Assembly: GCA_963841635.1 (NCBI GenBank)
Contig: CAWJDO010000002.1
Span: forward strand, 2,294,001-2,358,000
Source of the DNA: DASWZN01 sp963841635
GTDB taxonomy: Bacteria; Acidobacteriota; Terriglobia; Bryobacterales; Bryobacteraceae
DNA: 64,000 nt
Reading direction: 5' to 3'
How positions within the stretch are numbered: position 1 is the stretch's first letter; each line of letters begins with the position of its first letter. A program made the position numbers and the translations under genes. Below the pieces are notes generated by a model. The model was not told the origin of the DNA and made no database searches. It saw only the letters and a program-made list of their open reading frames with translations. Shown here in pieces: positions 62,726-64,000 of the stretch.

Positions 62726-62899
62726 CGACCACCGGGCGGAGAGGCAATGCCGGAATCAGCCGAGCTAGGGGGCGGCGACGGCGAACCGTTTTGGCCCTAA
62801 CTCCAGTCGCCCTACGGGCTCCTTCCGTCAGGGCCAAAACGGGAAGAATCAGGCAAACACAGGTGGGGCCAAATCAGAGTATCAAAAGGGGCCAAATCA

Positions 62900-63252
62900 A
62901 GTTGACAAACGCAGACGTGAACCGAAACGACCAATGGGCCTACCGCGTGGAAACGGTCGTGATCTTCGGGAGCGCACTGACCTCAAAGCTGCGGCCGAGT
63001 GACGTTGACGTTGCATGCAGCTTCAGACCGCGTTGGCGGGATGTGCAGCGGCAGCGCCTGCATGAAGAAGAGCGAAGGGAGCTCCGGCGATCTCCGTTTG
63101 CCAGCACTATCCAACAACTCTACTGGCCGCAATTTGAAGTTGTGCGCTTTCTTAAATCTCGCTCCAGAGGGCTGTCGATACATCGATTCGACGAGTGGGT
63201 CAGGCAGAACACGAGGTACAAGGTTGTGTATGACGAGCGACGCACCCACTAG
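62900..63252 (+). pseudogene. Winged-helix/nucleotidyltransferase protein, C-terminal part
   Basis: Reads NDQWAYRVETVVIFGSALTS, KLRPSDVDVACSFRPRWRDV, FASTIQQLYWPQFEVVRFLK and ends VRQNTRYKVVYDERRTH. The FGS...SDVDVA pattern is the G-S-x9-D-x-D active site of MNT-type nucleotidyltransferases. It continues the protein broken at 59969. Domain order, the wHTH first and nucleotidyltransferase second, is that of the intact family. Confidence 0.75.
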
Positions 63253-63258
63253 CGCCGA

Positions 63259-63330
<72 letters not shown>

Positions 63331-63357
63331 CGCTGGAGGCCATAGGCTTGGTGCCCA

Positions 63358-63432
63358 AGTTAGAACGAAGGAGCCTGAGAGCACTTGCTTGGGGTGCAAG
63401 AGGTCCCGCGCGTTGCGTGTATGCCCAAGCTG
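63358..63432 (+). other. Degenerate tRNA-like sequence, Pro (GGG) type
   Basis: CTTGC-TTGGGGT-GCAAG plus AGGTC is the usual tRNA-Pro(GGG) anticodon region (anticodon 63391-63393), preceded by a D arm GAGCCTGAGAGCAC that lacks the normal GGT of the loop. The T arm (CGCGCGTTGCGTGTATGCC) is far from consensus and the acceptor stem is missing. Confidence 0.45.
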
Positions 63433-63745
63433 GGCGCAATCGAGGTTGAGGCTGCGTCCCGACCGACTCATTGCGCGAGTCTGACGTCCGCCCGCGAGTT
63501 GGGCAGGCGCCACGCCGTCCCATCCACTACCGGCCGTGGCCCCCGCCACCCCCTCCGTGGCAACCGCTTCCACCGCCGCCATGGAAGCCTCCACCCTGCT
63601 CCGTGGAAGCCGCCGAGGCAGGCTCGGCCACCGGTAGAAATCGTCAGAGTAGGCGTTCTTGTCGAGCTTGCGAGCCCTCACTTTCCCGCGGCGCGGGCTC
63701 TAGTGCATCGCGGTCGTGAACGGGCCTGGCGACGGCCTCTCTGGG

Positions 63746-64000
63746 CTACACAGGGGGACTAGCGGGCAACCCGGCCGGATACCACACCTCATAGGTCTGG
63801 TACCCTCCGGGGAGATTGCGCGCCGCAAAACCGTTTTGGCGTAGAAACCGCAGGGCGTAGTACGAACGCTGCCCCACCCCGCAGTTCACCCAGATTTCAC
63901 GATCGCGAGGGAGCTCATCAAAACGCTGGCGCAACTGGCTCAATGGCAGATTGATGGCGCCGTCGATGGCCCCGCGCCTGAACTCAGCTCCCTCGCGGAC
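63746..64000 (-). CDS. Rhodanese-domain C-terminus of a probable CoA-disulfide reductase-like protein (partial)
   Basis: The frame is open from the window edge to the stop at 63746. INLPLSQLRQRFDELPRDRE and IWVNCGVGQRSYYALRFLRQ form a rhodanese domain with the active-site Cys in NCGVGQRSY, as found at the C-terminus of CoA-disulfide-reductase-like FAD enzymes, whose last part YEVWYPAG is similar. The flavoprotein part lies outside the window. It may use persulfide or CoA disulfide; the FAD domain is needed to settle this. Confidence 0.7.
   Translation of the reverse strand, partial: VREGAEFRRGAIDGAINLPLSQLRQRFDELPRDREIWVNCGVGQRSYYALRFLRQNGFAARNLPGGYQTYEVWYPAGLPASPPV

Larger units (their letters stand above)
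59970..62899. mobile_element. IS21-family insertion element with three genes
   Basis: About 2.93 kb from TGAATTGGCCCC to GGGGCCAAATCA. Each end also carries an internal copy of the motif ATACTCTGAT.TGGCCCC (59998 and 62860-62890), the multiple terminal repeats typical of IS21. A clear target duplication was not found. Confidence 0.8.

Noticed and set aside
59960..62910. IS21 target duplication from GTTGA on both sides
   Set aside because: The left GTTGA is separated by ten bases from the element end, so it is not a true duplication.
63471..63719. Proline-rich frame MRESDVRPRVGQAPRRPIHY
   Set aside because: GC-driven low complexity in CCACC/CCGCC repeats; no family and no start signal.

Overview
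The window is about 64 kb of GC-rich bacterial chromosome. Gene content (monofunctional prephenate dehydratase, sucCD-ndk, many secreted or Tat-exported enzymes, paralogous hypothetical membrane proteins, many carbohydrate-active enzymes) and several families of dispersed palindromic intergenic repeats suggest a soil Acidobacteriota of the Bryobacterales / 'Candidatus Solibacter' type. That assignment is inference from style and family content; there is no rRNA or other taxonomic marker to settle it.

Layout. 1-4.1 kb: hypothetical membrane proteins, including a tandem pair of 272-residue paralogs, a tiny secreted peptide and an XRE-type regulator. 4.4-13.3 kb: ubiX-pheA, a HIT-like protein coupled to altronate dehydratase, an ArnT-like glycosyltransferase, a sulfatase-fold protein that has lost its catalytic residues, a Tat-type sugar isomerase-like protein and a DUF1326 protein. 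13.4-18.0 kb: a methyltransferase and a Tat-exported three-subunit molybdenum hydroxylase. 18.6-21.6 kb: tolC-lprI-DJ-1 operon. 21.9-23.5 kb: a two-gene IS4-like element. 23.8-30.4 kb: housekeeping genes (pyrE, truA, sucCD-ndk, trpD). 30.4-35.9 kb: DnaC-like ATPase, a sensor kinase plus response regulator, and an operon of two HtrA-like proteases with a LuxR-type regulator whose receiver is degenerate.

36-57.3 kb is a carbohydrate region: GH8 exo-oligoxylanase, a frameshifted parallel beta-helix gene, a pfkB-GH3-GH116 operon, GH10 xylanase, a GPH-type sugar symporter and a Tat-type aldo/keto reductase. GH8 and GH10 fit xylan or xylo-oligosaccharide breakdown. The signal-less GH3, GH116 and sugar kinase fit cytosolic cleavage of imported glycosides followed by phosphorylation. 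The region is broken by a 4,946-bp nested insertion: two near-identical IS4-family copies flank an IS1634-like element, all inside one ankyrin-repeat membrane protein gene. The 6-bp duplication GCTAGC at the outer ends restores the reading frame exactly if the block is removed.

57.6-63.7 kb looks like one end of an integrated island: tRNA-Pro(CGG), then a tyrosine recombinase, a small DNA-binding protein, and a winged-helix/nucleotidyltransferase gene split by an IS21 element that carries a third, DUF4288-like gene. Two degenerate tRNA-like sequences (anticodons CCC and GGG) follow. The window ends in the C-terminal rhodanese domain of a probable CoA-disulfide-reductase-like protein.

Four dispersed repeat families occupy many gene junctions, in places supplying the last codons or stop codon of a gene. 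One is a double hairpin with compensatory base changes between copies.
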